A stretch of DNA of 5,581 bases from an uncultured Oscillospiraceae bacterium. GTDB lineage: Bacteria > Bacillota > Clostridia > Oscillospirales > Acutalibacteraceae. Shown piece by piece: positions 1-5,060 of this stretch (its first letter is position 1; each line of letters starts with the position of its first letter). Made by a program: the position numbers and the translations under genes. The notes beneath the pieces were generated by a model. The model had not been told where the DNA came from. It did no database searches and saw nothing but the letters and a program-made list of their open reading frames with translations. The DNA lies in the NCBI GenBank assembly GCA_900552985.1, contig USBP01000120.1, positions 1 to 5,581 on the forward strand, written 5' to 3'.

Positions 1-279
1 ATTGCATGGAAAGAAGCAGACCTGAAGGATTTCTCTCCCGTCACGGAAAAAGGGACGCTCATCTGCAACCCGCCTTATGGCGAACGGATGTTGGATATCC
101 AACAGGCAAATGATTTGTATCGGGTAATGGGGAAAAAGTTTGACAAAAAACGCGGATGGAGTTATTATATTATTAGCCCATCTGAACAATTCGAAACCCT
201 CTTTGGCAGAAGGGCCGATAAAAGGCGAAAGCTCTATAACGGCATGCTGAAATGCCAATTCTATATGTATTTTAAGTAA
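1..279 (+). CDS. THUMP/RlmL-type class I SAM-dependent RNA methyltransferase, C-terminal part (5' truncated by window)
   Basis: The reading frame is open from base 1 and ends at a TAA at 277-279, giving the last 92 residues of a protein whose start lies outside the window. Residues 23-30 read NPPYGERM, the catalytic motif IV (N-P-P-Y/F) of amino-group methyltransferases. The tail 'KLYNGMLKCQFYMYF' matches the usual end of the YpsC/RlmL N-terminal methyltransferase family, which transfers a methyl group from SAM to the N2 of a guanine in 23S rRNA. The THUMP domain and SAM-binding motif I that would confirm the family are upstream of the window. An internal ATG at 88 lies after motif IV and is not a credible start. 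Family assignment rests on motif recognition; the modified base in this organism is not shown by the sequence. The protein would act in the cytoplasm on ribosomal RNA. Confidence 0.88.
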   Translation: MAWKEADLKDFSPVTEKGTLICNPPYGERMLDIQQANDLYRVMGKKFDKKRGWSYYIISPSEQFETLFGRRADKRRKLYNGMLKCQFYMYFK

Positions 280-409
280 ATAGAGGATTGCACTCTGATG
301 TGCGGACATCCGGCTCAATAAGCAGGTACAGGAGCGTGGACGTACAGGAGTTGTTTTTTATTTACTTTGAATTTCGCTTATTACATTTCAAATCAGGGGG
401 TATCGTTGC
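280..409. other. Intergenic gap between methyltransferase and lipid kinase genes
   Basis: No gene is visible here. The stretch contains a 9-base direct repeat GTACAGGAG at 326-334 and 342-350 (16-base period), a T-rich run at 351-368, and the ribosome binding site AGGGGG at 395-400, nine bases before the ATG at 410. No convincing intrinsic terminator follows the methyltransferase gene: the T-run is not preceded by a strong hairpin. A TATTAC at 379-384 could be a -10 box, but no -35 box sits at a normal distance, so no promoter is called. Confidence 0.6.
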
Positions 410-1354
410 ATGAAGCATGTGTTCACCATTAACCCGCGCGCCGGGAAAGGGAAGGCGTTAGCCGTGATCCGGCCGCAGATCGAAGCGTACATAAAGGAGC
501 ATGGGCTGGATGCGGAAATCCATGTGCCGGAATCCGCTCATGCCGCGCAGGATTTTATCCGGGCAGAGGCCTCCCGGGGCGAGCCGGTCCGCTTTTATGC
601 CTGCGGTGGGGATGGGACGTTATTTGAAGCGGTCAACGGTGCGTTCGGCCATCCGAATGCAGAGGTGGCCGTACTGCCGCTCGGCTCGGGGAACGACTTC
701 ATCCGCCTGTTCGGCACGCAGGAGCAATTTTTAAACATTGACGCACAGGTCAATGGCACGGTAATTGAGCTGGACTGCATTCGGTGCGGAGATAAGATCG
801 CCATTAACCAGTGTTCCATGGGCGTGGATGCTGAGGTCTGCGCCAAGCAGGCGGCGTTTAAAAAGCTGCCCTTTATGAAAGGCGATATGGCCTACACGGC
901 GGCGGCGCTCTACTGCATCTGGCGCCGGCTGAATAATGAATTCACCGTTTCCATTGACGGCGAGGAGCCGAAAAAGATGACGCTGCTGTTCTGTGTGGGC
1001 GCGAATTCCCGCTGGTATGGCGGAGGGTATAAGGCGGCTCCGCTGGCGGTGCCGGATGATGGTGTGCTGGACTTTATTGTTGTGGAGAAGAAAAATGGCA
1101 GGCTCAAGCTGTTGACGCTTTTGCCGAAATATAAAAAGGGCATGCACCTCGGATGGGATATCACCCACTTCAGCCGCGGCAAAAAAATGACGATTCACAG
1201 CGACCGCCCGGCGGCCGTGAATGTAGACGGCGAGTGCGAATATGTGACGGATCGGACGTTTGAAATCGTGGAGAAGGGCATTCGCTTTGTCGTCCCCACG
1301 ACGTCAACCTATCTTCAGGATCGCGCGAGCGGTAAAATCAGCCAGACGCAATAA
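410..1354 (+). CDS. Diacylglycerol kinase / YegS-BmrU family lipid kinase
   Basis: This 314-residue protein is a complete member of the DAGK catalytic family (DgkB/YegS/BmrU), soluble or peripheral lipid kinases that use ATP to phosphorylate diacylglycerol or a related lipid. The order of family motifs is intact: the N-terminal phosphate loop INPRAGKGKA (residues 7-16), the nucleotide-binding GGDGT (66-70) followed by EAVNG, LPLGSGNDF (89-97), MGVDAEV (137-143), a glycine-rich stretch YGGGYKAAP (203-211) with DDG at 216-218, and NVDGE (271-275), whose Glu is the likely general base by analogy with DgkB. The length is normal for the family. The start at 410 follows AGGGGG (395-400) at nine bases. 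In Firmicutes, DgkB returns diacylglycerol released by lipoteichoic acid synthesis to phospholipid synthesis; whether this paralogue does so or is a different lipid kinase cannot be decided from sequence. A strong terminator follows directly, so it is the last gene of its transcript. Confidence 0.94.
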   Translation: MKHVFTINPRAGKGKALAVIRPQIEAYIKEHGLDAEIHVPESAHAAQDFIRAEASRGEPVRFYACGGDGTLFEAVNGAFGHPNAEVAVLPLGSGNDFIRLFGTQEQFLNIDAQVNGTVIELDCIRCGDKIAINQCSMGVDAEVCAKQAAFKKLPFMKGDMAYTAAALYCIWRRLNNEFTVSIDGEEPKKMTLLFCVGANSRWYGGGYKAAPLAVPDDGVLDFIVVEKKNGRLKLLTLLPKYKKGMHLGWDITHFSRGKKMTIHSDRPAAVNVDGECEYVTDRTFEIVEKGIRFVVPTTSTYLQDRASGKISQTQ

Positions 1355-1368
1355 GGCGCAATTTATTT

Positions 1369-1402
1369 CCGGCTTGAGAAAATCTCAGGCCGGTTTTTCT
1401 TT
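1369..1402 (+). terminator. Intrinsic terminator of the lipid kinase gene
   Basis: A 10-base-pair stem (CCGGCTTGAG at 1369-1378, CTCAGGCCGG at 1384-1393, with one G-T wobble) closes a five-base AAAAT loop and runs straight into TTTTTCTTT. It lies 14 bases after the stop codon. This is a textbook Rho-independent terminator. Confidence 0.93.
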
Positions 1403-1404
1403 GT

Positions 1405-1434
1405 GCCTCACCGGAGGCATCCAGCACAGGATGC
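1405..1434 (+). repeat. Two small overlapping hairpins after the terminator
   Basis: GCCTC (1405-1409) pairs with GAGGC (1414-1418) around an ACCG loop, and GCATCC (1417-1422) pairs with GGATGC (1429-1434) around AGCACA. The two stems share bases 1417-1418 and so cannot both form completely. Neither is followed by a T-run, so they are not terminators on this strand. Their role, if any, is unknown. Confidence 0.45.
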
Positions 1435-1481
1435 ATAGAACAAAAGAATAATTAACGAAATATGGAAAATTTATTTGTGCA

Positions 1482-1500
1482 AAAAGGGAATTGCTAATTT
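1482..1500 (+). repeat. 19-base repeat, copy 1 (partner at 4978-4996)
   Basis: AAAAGGGAATTGCTAATTT here matches 4978-4996 at 18 of 19 positions (A versus G at position 15). Both copies lie in non-coding DNA upstream of a plus-strand gene: this one about 85 bases before the GTG of the SDR fusion gene. The flanks do not match. It may be a shared regulatory element or a chance match. Confidence 0.5.
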
Positions 1501-1515
1501 TTTATCAAGGGTGTA

Positions 1516-1544
1516 TTGCTTTTTCTTATAACCCATGATAAACT
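1516..1544 (+). promoter_or_regulatory. Candidate promoter for the SDR fusion gene
   Basis: TTGCTT (1516-1521) stands 17 bases before TAAACT (1539-1544), which is preceded by TG at 1536-1537, giving an extended -10 arrangement (TGnTAAACT). Transcription would begin near 1551, leaving a leader of about 34 bases before the GTG at 1585. The match to the housekeeping sigma consensus is moderate (four of six at the -10). It fits the preceding terminator, which implies that this gene needs its own promoter. Confidence 0.45.
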
Positions 1545-1571
1545 AATTTCCAGTCGGTTATTGAGAGAGTT

Positions 1572-1576
1572 GGAGG
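1572..1576 (+). promoter_or_regulatory. Ribosome binding site that sets the GTG start at 1585
   Basis: GGAGG lies eight bases before an in-frame GTG at 1585. The frame is open further upstream to a TTG at 1516, but that codon has no ribosome binding site and coincides with the candidate -35 box. The GTG also places the SDR nucleotide loop at residues 10-17, the usual distance from the N-terminus. Confidence 0.88.
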
Positions 1577-1584
1577 CGATTTTT

Positions 1585-3078
1585 GTGAGTGAGAAGAAGA
1601 CAGTTTTCCTGACGGGCGCTTCAGGCAACATGGGGTTTGCCGGTTTTGAGGAGCTCTACAAGCGGAAGAATCAGTTCAATATTGTGCTGCTCAACCGCGG
1701 GAGCGAAAAAAACCGGGAAAAATTCAAGCTCTATGAGCATGACCCGAGCGTCAAGCTGGTGTGGGGCGATTTGCTCAATTATGAGGATGTGCTCAAGTGC
1801 GTAACCGGCGCTGATTACGTCCTTCATGTTGGCGGTTTGGTTTCCCCTGCGGCGGATTATTTCCCCAAGCGCACGATGAAAACCAACATTGGCGCAATCG
1901 AAAATATCATCCGCGCCATTAAGGCGCAGCCGGATCCGGATGCCGTCAAGCTCGTTTATATCGGCACAGTGGCCCAGACGGGCGACCGGAATCCGCCGAT
2001 CCATTGGGGCCGTACAGGCGATCCGATTAAGATCAGCGTTTACGACCACTATGCGATCAGCAAGACGATTGCGGAATCCAGAGTGGCGGAGTCCGGGCTG
2101 AAGCACTGGGTTTCTCTGCGTCAGACGGGTATTCTCTACCCCGGAATTTTGAAGAATTTTGACCCGATTATGTATCATGTGCCAATTAACGGCGTATTGG
2201 AGTGGGCGACCATTGAGGATTCCGGCCTGCTTCTGGCCAAGGTTTGTGAAGACAGCGTGCCGGAAAACTTCTGGCGCAGGTTTTACAACATCGGCAGCGG
2301 CGCGGAATACCGCATCACGAATTATGAATTTGAGGTTTATCTCCTGCGGGCGATCGGCTTGGATTCTCCCAAGAAGATTTTTGACGCCAACTGGTTCACG
2401 CTGCGCAACTTCCACGGGCATTGGTTTACGGATTCTGATGTGCTGGAGGATTATCTCCATTTCCGTCATAACGTTCCAATCAAAAAGTATTTTGAGCAGC
2501 TGTCTGAGCATGTTCCCAGCTATTATAAACTGGCGAAGATCATCCCCAACACGCTGATTAAAAAGCTTGGTATGGTTCGGATGGCGAATAAAGAAAAATA
2601 CGGCACGCAGACTTGGATCAAGAATAACATCACCCCGCGCGTTACCGCCTATTATGGCAGCCATGAGGCCTGGAAGAAGATTGGCACATGGAAGGATTTC
2701 AAGGTGGAGCGCCCGAGCAAGGAGATGACTTATCTCGACCACGGCTATGATGAGACAAAGCCGAAATCGGAGCTGGATCTCGAGGATATGAAAAAGGCAG
2801 CTCAGTTCCGCGGCGGCGAATGCCTCTCCACCTCGATGGAGAAGGGCGATCTCTTTACCCCGCTGAAATGGCGCTGCGCCTTCGGCCATGAGTTTGAAAT
2901 GTCACCCAACCTGGTGCTCAAGGGCGGCCATTGGTGCCCGGATTGCCTGCCGTCCCCGTGGAATTATGACGCGATCGCAAAGGTGAACCCCTTCTTTGCA
3001 CAGGTGTGGTACCCGCTGCACGATAAGGATGAAAACAACTATTACGACGACAGCATTTTTGACGGGATGGAAGAGTAA
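1585..3078 (+). CDS. Extended SDR (NAD-dependent epimerase/dehydratase-like) protein fused to a C-terminal treble-clef/zinc-ribbon-like module
   Basis: From the GTG at 1585 the protein has 497 residues. The N-terminal part is a Rossmann-fold extended SDR: TGASGNMG at 10-17 is the dinucleotide loop, GDL at 61-63 follows, and the catalytic set appears as Thr128 (IGTVAQ), Tyr156 and Lys160 (Y-A-I-S-K). Arg38 after the second strand, in place of the usual acidic residue, hints at NADP(H) preference; this is inference. Residues of roughly 225-400 are less typical of SDRs and I do not recognise a separate domain there. The C-terminus (about 410-455) carries GGEC (Cys413), then W-R-C431-A-F-G-H435 and W-C451-P-D-C454, the C-x3-H...C-x2-C spacing and surrounding W/GH pattern of treble-clef or zinc-ribbon modules found in nucleic-acid-associated proteins. 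An acidic tail ends the protein. The substrate is unknown; sugar-nucleotide chemistry is only the family default. No pathway neighbour helps. It is probably monocistronic, between two terminators. Confidence 0.87.
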   Translation: MSEKKTVFLTGASGNMGFAGFEELYKRKNQFNIVLLNRGSEKNREKFKLYEHDPSVKLVWGDLLNYEDVLKCVTGADYVLHVGGLVSPAADYFPKRTMKTNIGAIENIIRAIKAQPDPDAVKLVYIGTVAQTGDRNPPIHWGRTGDPIKISVYDHYAISKTIAESRVAESGLKHWVSLRQTGILYPGILKNFDPIMYHVPINGVLEWATIEDSGLLLAKVCEDSVPENFWRRFYNIGSGAEYRITNYEFEVYLLRAIGLDSPKKIFDANWFTLRNFHGHWFTDSDVLEDYLHFRHNVPIKKYFEQLSEHVPSYYKLAKIIPNTLIKKLGMVRMANKEKYGTQTWIKNNITPRVTAYYGSHEAWKKIGTWKDFKVERPSKEMTYLDHGYDETKPKSELDLEDMKKAAQFRGGECLSTSMEKGDLFTPLKWRCAFGHEFEMSPNLVLKGGHWCPDCLPSPWNYDAIAKVNPFFAQVWYPLHDKDENNYYDDSIFDGMEE

Positions 3079-3156
3079 ATCCCTGTGATGCGTGTTTATC
3101 CCATGTTCATGTTTTGGGCTGTGTATGAATCCCGCCAGCGGTAGCAAATAAAACAA

Positions 3157-3207
3157 GCGCCCTGTTCCGGTCCCTGAAGCTCAGTAGACTGGAACGGGGC
3201 GTTTTTT
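3157..3207. terminator. Strong intrinsic terminator, probably bidirectional, between convergent genes
   Basis: CGCCCTGTTCCGGTC (3158-3172) pairs over 15 positions, two of them wobble, with GACTGGAACGGGGCG (3187-3201), and an inner CTGA/TCAG stem (3174-3177 with 3181-3184) extends it. On the plus strand it is followed at once by six T, ending the SDR fusion transcript 79 bases after its stop. Read from the minus strand the same hairpin is followed by CTTGTTTTATTT, so it can also end the lemA-TPM transcript, although no other clear minus-strand terminator lies closer to that stop codon. Confidence 0.9.
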
Positions 3208-3329
3208 AGCAGAAGCAGAGCAGCCCGTTCAATAGGGGATACAACACGCCGCAGAGCATTGACGACGGGCGCAGGGGGTTCCCTGTCCGCTGACCTGCTC
3301 TGCGGCACTGTTTTTATTCACGTTGTATC
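3208..3329. repeat. Nested and competing inverted repeats between convergent genes, function unknown
   Basis: Two coaxial inverted repeats are perfect: GATACAAC (3238-3245) with GTTGTATC (3322-3329), and inside it GCCGCAGAGC (3248-3257) with GCTCTGCGGC (3297-3306); CAGGG and CCCTG form a small stem within the loop. GCAGAGCAG at 3215-3223 is also perfectly complementary to CTGCTCTGC at 3295-3303, so it would compete with the 10-base stem. On the plus strand the inner stem is followed, four bases on, by TTTTT, a weak terminator look. On the minus strand it would be the 3' untranslated region of the TPM gene. No open frame of note and no known RNA family was recognised here. Confidence 0.6.
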
Positions 3330-3350
3330 ATGTGGCTGGCGATAAATTTT

Positions 3351-4202
3351 TTAAAATCCCCGGGAGCCGCCTCCACCGCCGAAGCTTCCGCCTCCGCCGG
3401 AGAATCCGCCTCCACCGCTGAACCCTCCGCCGCCAAAGCCACCGCCAAAGCCGCCGAAGGGGTTATCGTCGTTGCCGCCGCTTCCGCCGTGCGGCCCGTG
3501 CCCGCCGAACCCGAAGAATGGGAAGAATCCGCGCCGACGCTGCCTGATGCCGAGAACCAGCACAAGAACGACGAAAACCGCAATAGGGGAAAGCTTGGCG
3601 AGCGTGCTGCGCGTAATGGTGCTTTGTGCGCTGCTTCCCTCTGCGTTGCCGAGCGCCTCATATCCTGCAAGCTCCGAGGCGTCAATCCCATATTCCGCAT
3701 AGACCTGTGCTGCGACCGCCAGATAGCCCTCCAGCATGCCGGCGGAAAAATCGTCCTCCCGCAGGGAGGGGACCATGTAGGTATCCATAATGCGGCCCGT
3801 TTTGCCGTCTGGCAGAGCGCCCTCCAGCCCGAGGCCGACCTCAATGCGCAGCTGGCGCTCCTCCACAGCGATCAGCAGGAGCACGCCGTTATCCTCCGAT
3901 TCCTGGCCGATGCCCCAGTCGTTTGCCAGGTCGATGGCATAATCCTCCACGCTCTGCCCGTCGAGAGAGGGCACCGTAACGGCGACAACCTGCGCGCCCG
4001 TCTGCTGTTGCAGCGCCTGGCCGGTTTCTACCATCCGCCTTTCCGCATCGTCTGAAATTACATCGGCAAAGTCGTTGACGAAAAACTGTGCAGTGGGCTC
4101 ATAGGCCTCCTGTGCGCCAACCGTGAGAGATGAGCCTGCCAGCATGACCAGCAGGATGGAACAGGCCGCCAGCCCGCGAACCATTCGTCGCAAGGTGTTC
4201 AC
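3351..4202 (-). CDS. TPM-domain (YgcG-like) membrane protein with signal peptide and glycine-rich tail
   Basis: This 283-residue protein has a Sec-type signal sequence (hydrophobic 11-30, probable cleavage after A30 in V-G-A), then a TPM domain from about residue 38 to 180. Family hallmarks are FVNDFADVIS (41-50), NDWGIGQ (94-100), NGVLLLIAV (105-113), RIEVGLGLEGALPD (119-132) and the DFSAGMLEGY region (151-160). A membrane segment follows at about 206-219, then RQRRRG, which by the positive-inside rule puts the tail in the cytoplasm and the TPM domain outside. The last 60 residues are built of Gly, Phe and Ser (FSGGGG units), typical for this family. TPM proteins are linked to photosystem repair in plants and plastids and have reported phosphatase activity in some members; in bacteria the role is poorly known. 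The GTG start at 4202 is chosen for its AAAGGAGG six bases away; ATG at 4184 lacks one. It follows lemA by 29 bases, a pairing seen widely in bacteria. Confidence 0.93.
   Translation of the reverse strand: MNTLRRMVRGLAACSILLVMLAGSSLTVGAQEAYEPTAQFFVNDFADVISDDAERRMVETGQALQQQTGAQVVAVTVPSLDGQSVEDYAIDLANDWGIGQESEDNGVLLLIAVEERQLRIEVGLGLEGALPDGKTGRIMDTYMVPSLREDDFSAGMLEGYLAVAAQVYAEYGIDASELAGYEALGNAEGSSAQSTITRSTLAKLSPIAVFVVLVLVLGIRQRRRGFFPFFGFGGHGPHGGSGGNDDNPFGGFGGGFGGGGFSGGGGFSGGGGSFGGGGGSRGF
3354..3480 (-). repeat. Low-complexity glycine-codon repeat in the TPM protein tail
   Basis: The DNA encoding the glycine-rich tail is made of near-repeated units. For example CCGCCTCCACCGC (plus-strand reading) occurs at 3367-3379 and 3406-3418, a 39-base period equal to 13 residues. 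Such a tract can change length by slippage. It also creates long spurious open frames on the opposite strand. Confidence 0.75.
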
Positions 4203-4208
4203 ACCGCG

Positions 4209-4216
4209 CCTCCTTT
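4209..4216 (-). promoter_or_regulatory. Ribosome binding site of the TPM gene
   Basis: Minus-strand AAAGGAGG lies six bases before the GTG at 4202-4200 and decides this start over the in-frame ATG six codons downstream. Confidence 0.9.
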
Positions 4217-4231
4217 CACACAGCCCGCCGC

Positions 4232-4810
4232 TTACTCAAAATTGACGGACGGAACCTCCTGCGCGCCTTCGCTCGCCTCAAAATAGTCGTAGGCGTCAAA
4301 GCCGAAGATCCCTGCGATCAGGTTGGTGGGGAAGCGCTGGATTTTTGTGTTGTAATTTTTGACCGCCTCGTTGTAGGCGCGCCGCGCCTGGTTGATGCGG
4401 TTCTCTGTGCCTGCCAGCTCATCCTGCAGCTGGATGAAGTTGGTGTTGGCCTTCAGGTCCGGATAATTTTCCGCAATGGCCAGCAGGCGGTTAAGCGCCG
4501 AGGTCATCTGATCGTTGGCGGCGAGCTGATCGCCGGTGTTATCCGCGCCGACGAGCGCCGCGCGCGCCGCGCTGACCTCCTCCATGATGGATTCCTCATG
4601 CGAGGCGTAACCCTTAACGGTATTGACCAAATTGGGAATCAGATCCGCGCGCCGCTGCAAATTGCTCTGGATATCAGATTCCGACTGTTCGACCGACTGC
4701 CGCTGCTCGACCAGGCCGTTATAGCCGCTGATCGTGTAGCCTGCCAACGCCACTACAAGGATCGCCACAACAATCAGGACGATATGCCAGGGCTTTAATC
4801 TTCTACTCAT
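4232..4810 (-). CDS. lemA: LemA family membrane protein
   Basis: The product of 192 residues has a short basic N-terminus, one membrane helix (about 9-28) and a long helical, charged region exposed outside the membrane or in the envelope. The LemA signatures are present in order: NLQRRADLIPNLVNTVKGY (50-68), the ENYPDLKAN segment (114-122), IQLQDELAGTENRINQARR (126-144), YNEAVKNYN (146-154) and FPTNLIAGIFGF (160-171). Length is normal. The frame stays open upstream to 5116, but the ATG at 4810 is preceded by AGGAAGG at eight bases and opens directly into the membrane anchor; the upstream extension lacks family similarity. LemA is a conserved bacterial protein of uncertain role, tied in some species to envelope or surface presentation. 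Here it is the first gene of an operon with the TPM protein 29 bases downstream, so the two probably act together at the membrane. Confidence 0.95.
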   Translation of the reverse strand: MSRRLKPWHIVLIVVAILVVALAGYTISGYNGLVEQRQSVEQSESDIQSNLQRRADLIPNLVNTVKGYASHEESIMEEVSAARAALVGADNTGDQLAANDQMTSALNRLLAIAENYPDLKANTNFIQLQDELAGTENRINQARRAYNEAVKNYNTKIQRFPTNLIAGIFGFDAYDYFEASEGAQEVPSVNFE

Positions 4811-4818
4811 AAAAGTTA

Positions 4819-4825
4819 CCTTCCT
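4819..4825 (-). promoter_or_regulatory. Ribosome binding site of lemA
   Basis: Minus-strand AGGAAGG ends eight bases before the ATG at 4810-4808. It selects this start within an open frame that runs about 100 codons further upstream. Confidence 0.85.
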
Positions 4826-4879
4826 TTCGCGGCGGCCACGTATTTTTGAAACACATGGCGGCCATCCTTTCGTGAGGTT

Positions 4880-4908
4880 ATGATAGCATAAGTATCCCCA
4901 AAATACAA
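4880..4908 (-). promoter_or_regulatory. Promoter of the lemA-TPM operon
   Basis: On the minus strand TTGTAT (4908-4903) is followed after 17 bases by TATCAT (4885-4880), which is five of six to the -10 consensus and has TG one base before it (TGC-TATCAT), an extended -10. The -35 is poor, which the extended -10 would offset. Transcription should begin near 4873, giving a leader of about 63 bases. Confidence 0.7.
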
Positions 4909-4946
4909 GAAAAACGGCAGTCGCCCGGAAGGAATCAGCATTTGCC

Positions 4947-4975
4947 TTGACAAGGTTTTCCGGCGCGGATATGAT
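4947..4975 (+). promoter_or_regulatory. Near-consensus promoter of the glycerophosphotransferase gene
   Basis: A perfect TTGACA (4947-4952), a 17-base spacer and TATGAT (4970-4975, five of six) form a strong housekeeping-sigma promoter on the plus strand. Transcription would start near 4982, leaving a leader of about 79 bases before the ATG at 5061. It is divergent from the lemA promoter, with about 38 bases between the two -35 boxes. The -35 lies inside the dyad CCTTG-A-CAAGG (4945-4955), a possible but unproven operator. Confidence 0.85.
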
Positions 4976-4977
4976 GG

Positions 4978-4996
4978 AAAAGGGAATTGCTGATTT
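4978..4996 (+). repeat. 19-base repeat, copy 2 (partner at 1482-1500)
   Basis: AAAAGGGAATTGCTGATTT lies at the predicted transcription start of the glycerophosphotransferase gene and matches 1482-1500 at 18 of 19 bases. In this copy it would form the first bases of the transcript. The upstream flank that holds the -10 box here is not conserved at copy 1. Confidence 0.5.
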
Positions 4997-5037
4997 GCAG
5001 GCAAAAGGCGGCCCGCTTGAAACTGCCTGCATATTTT
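4996..5037 (+). terminator. Leader hairpin with T-rich tail, possible attenuator
   Basis: TGCAGGCA (4996-5003) pairs perfectly with TGCCTGCA (5024-5031) around a 20-base loop, and is followed by TATTTTT (5032-5038 region). It sits within the predicted leader, between the start site near 4982 and the ribosome binding site at 5045-5050. The stem is short and the T-run is offset by two bases, so termination would be partial at most; a structural or stability role is equally possible. Confidence 0.35.
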
Positions 5038-5060
5038 TAATACAGGGGGGAATTTTGCCT

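Noticed and set aside
280..360. Intrinsic terminator after the methyltransferase gene
   Set aside because: There is a T-rich run at 351-360 but only very short dyads (such as CGGA-CA-TCCG at 303-312) far from it, so no stable hairpin adjoins the run.
1621..2889. A 422-codon open frame on the minus strand opposite the SDR fusion gene
   Set aside because: The plus strand carries the SDR and zinc-module motifs over the same bases, with a good ribosome binding site. The minus-strand frame has no recognisable motif and is explained by GC-rich third positions in the true gene.
3238..3329. Small SRP RNA or another known structured RNA
   Set aside because: The minus strand contains AGGTCAG, reminiscent of the SRP apical region, but the following conserved GGAAG and GCAGC segments are absent. 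No other known RNA family could be matched by eye.
3330..4055. A 241-codon plus-strand frame rich in Ala and Glu, opposite the TPM gene
   Set aside because: Its composition comes from the glycine-codon repeat read in reverse. The minus-strand protein has a signal peptide, a full TPM domain and a membrane segment.
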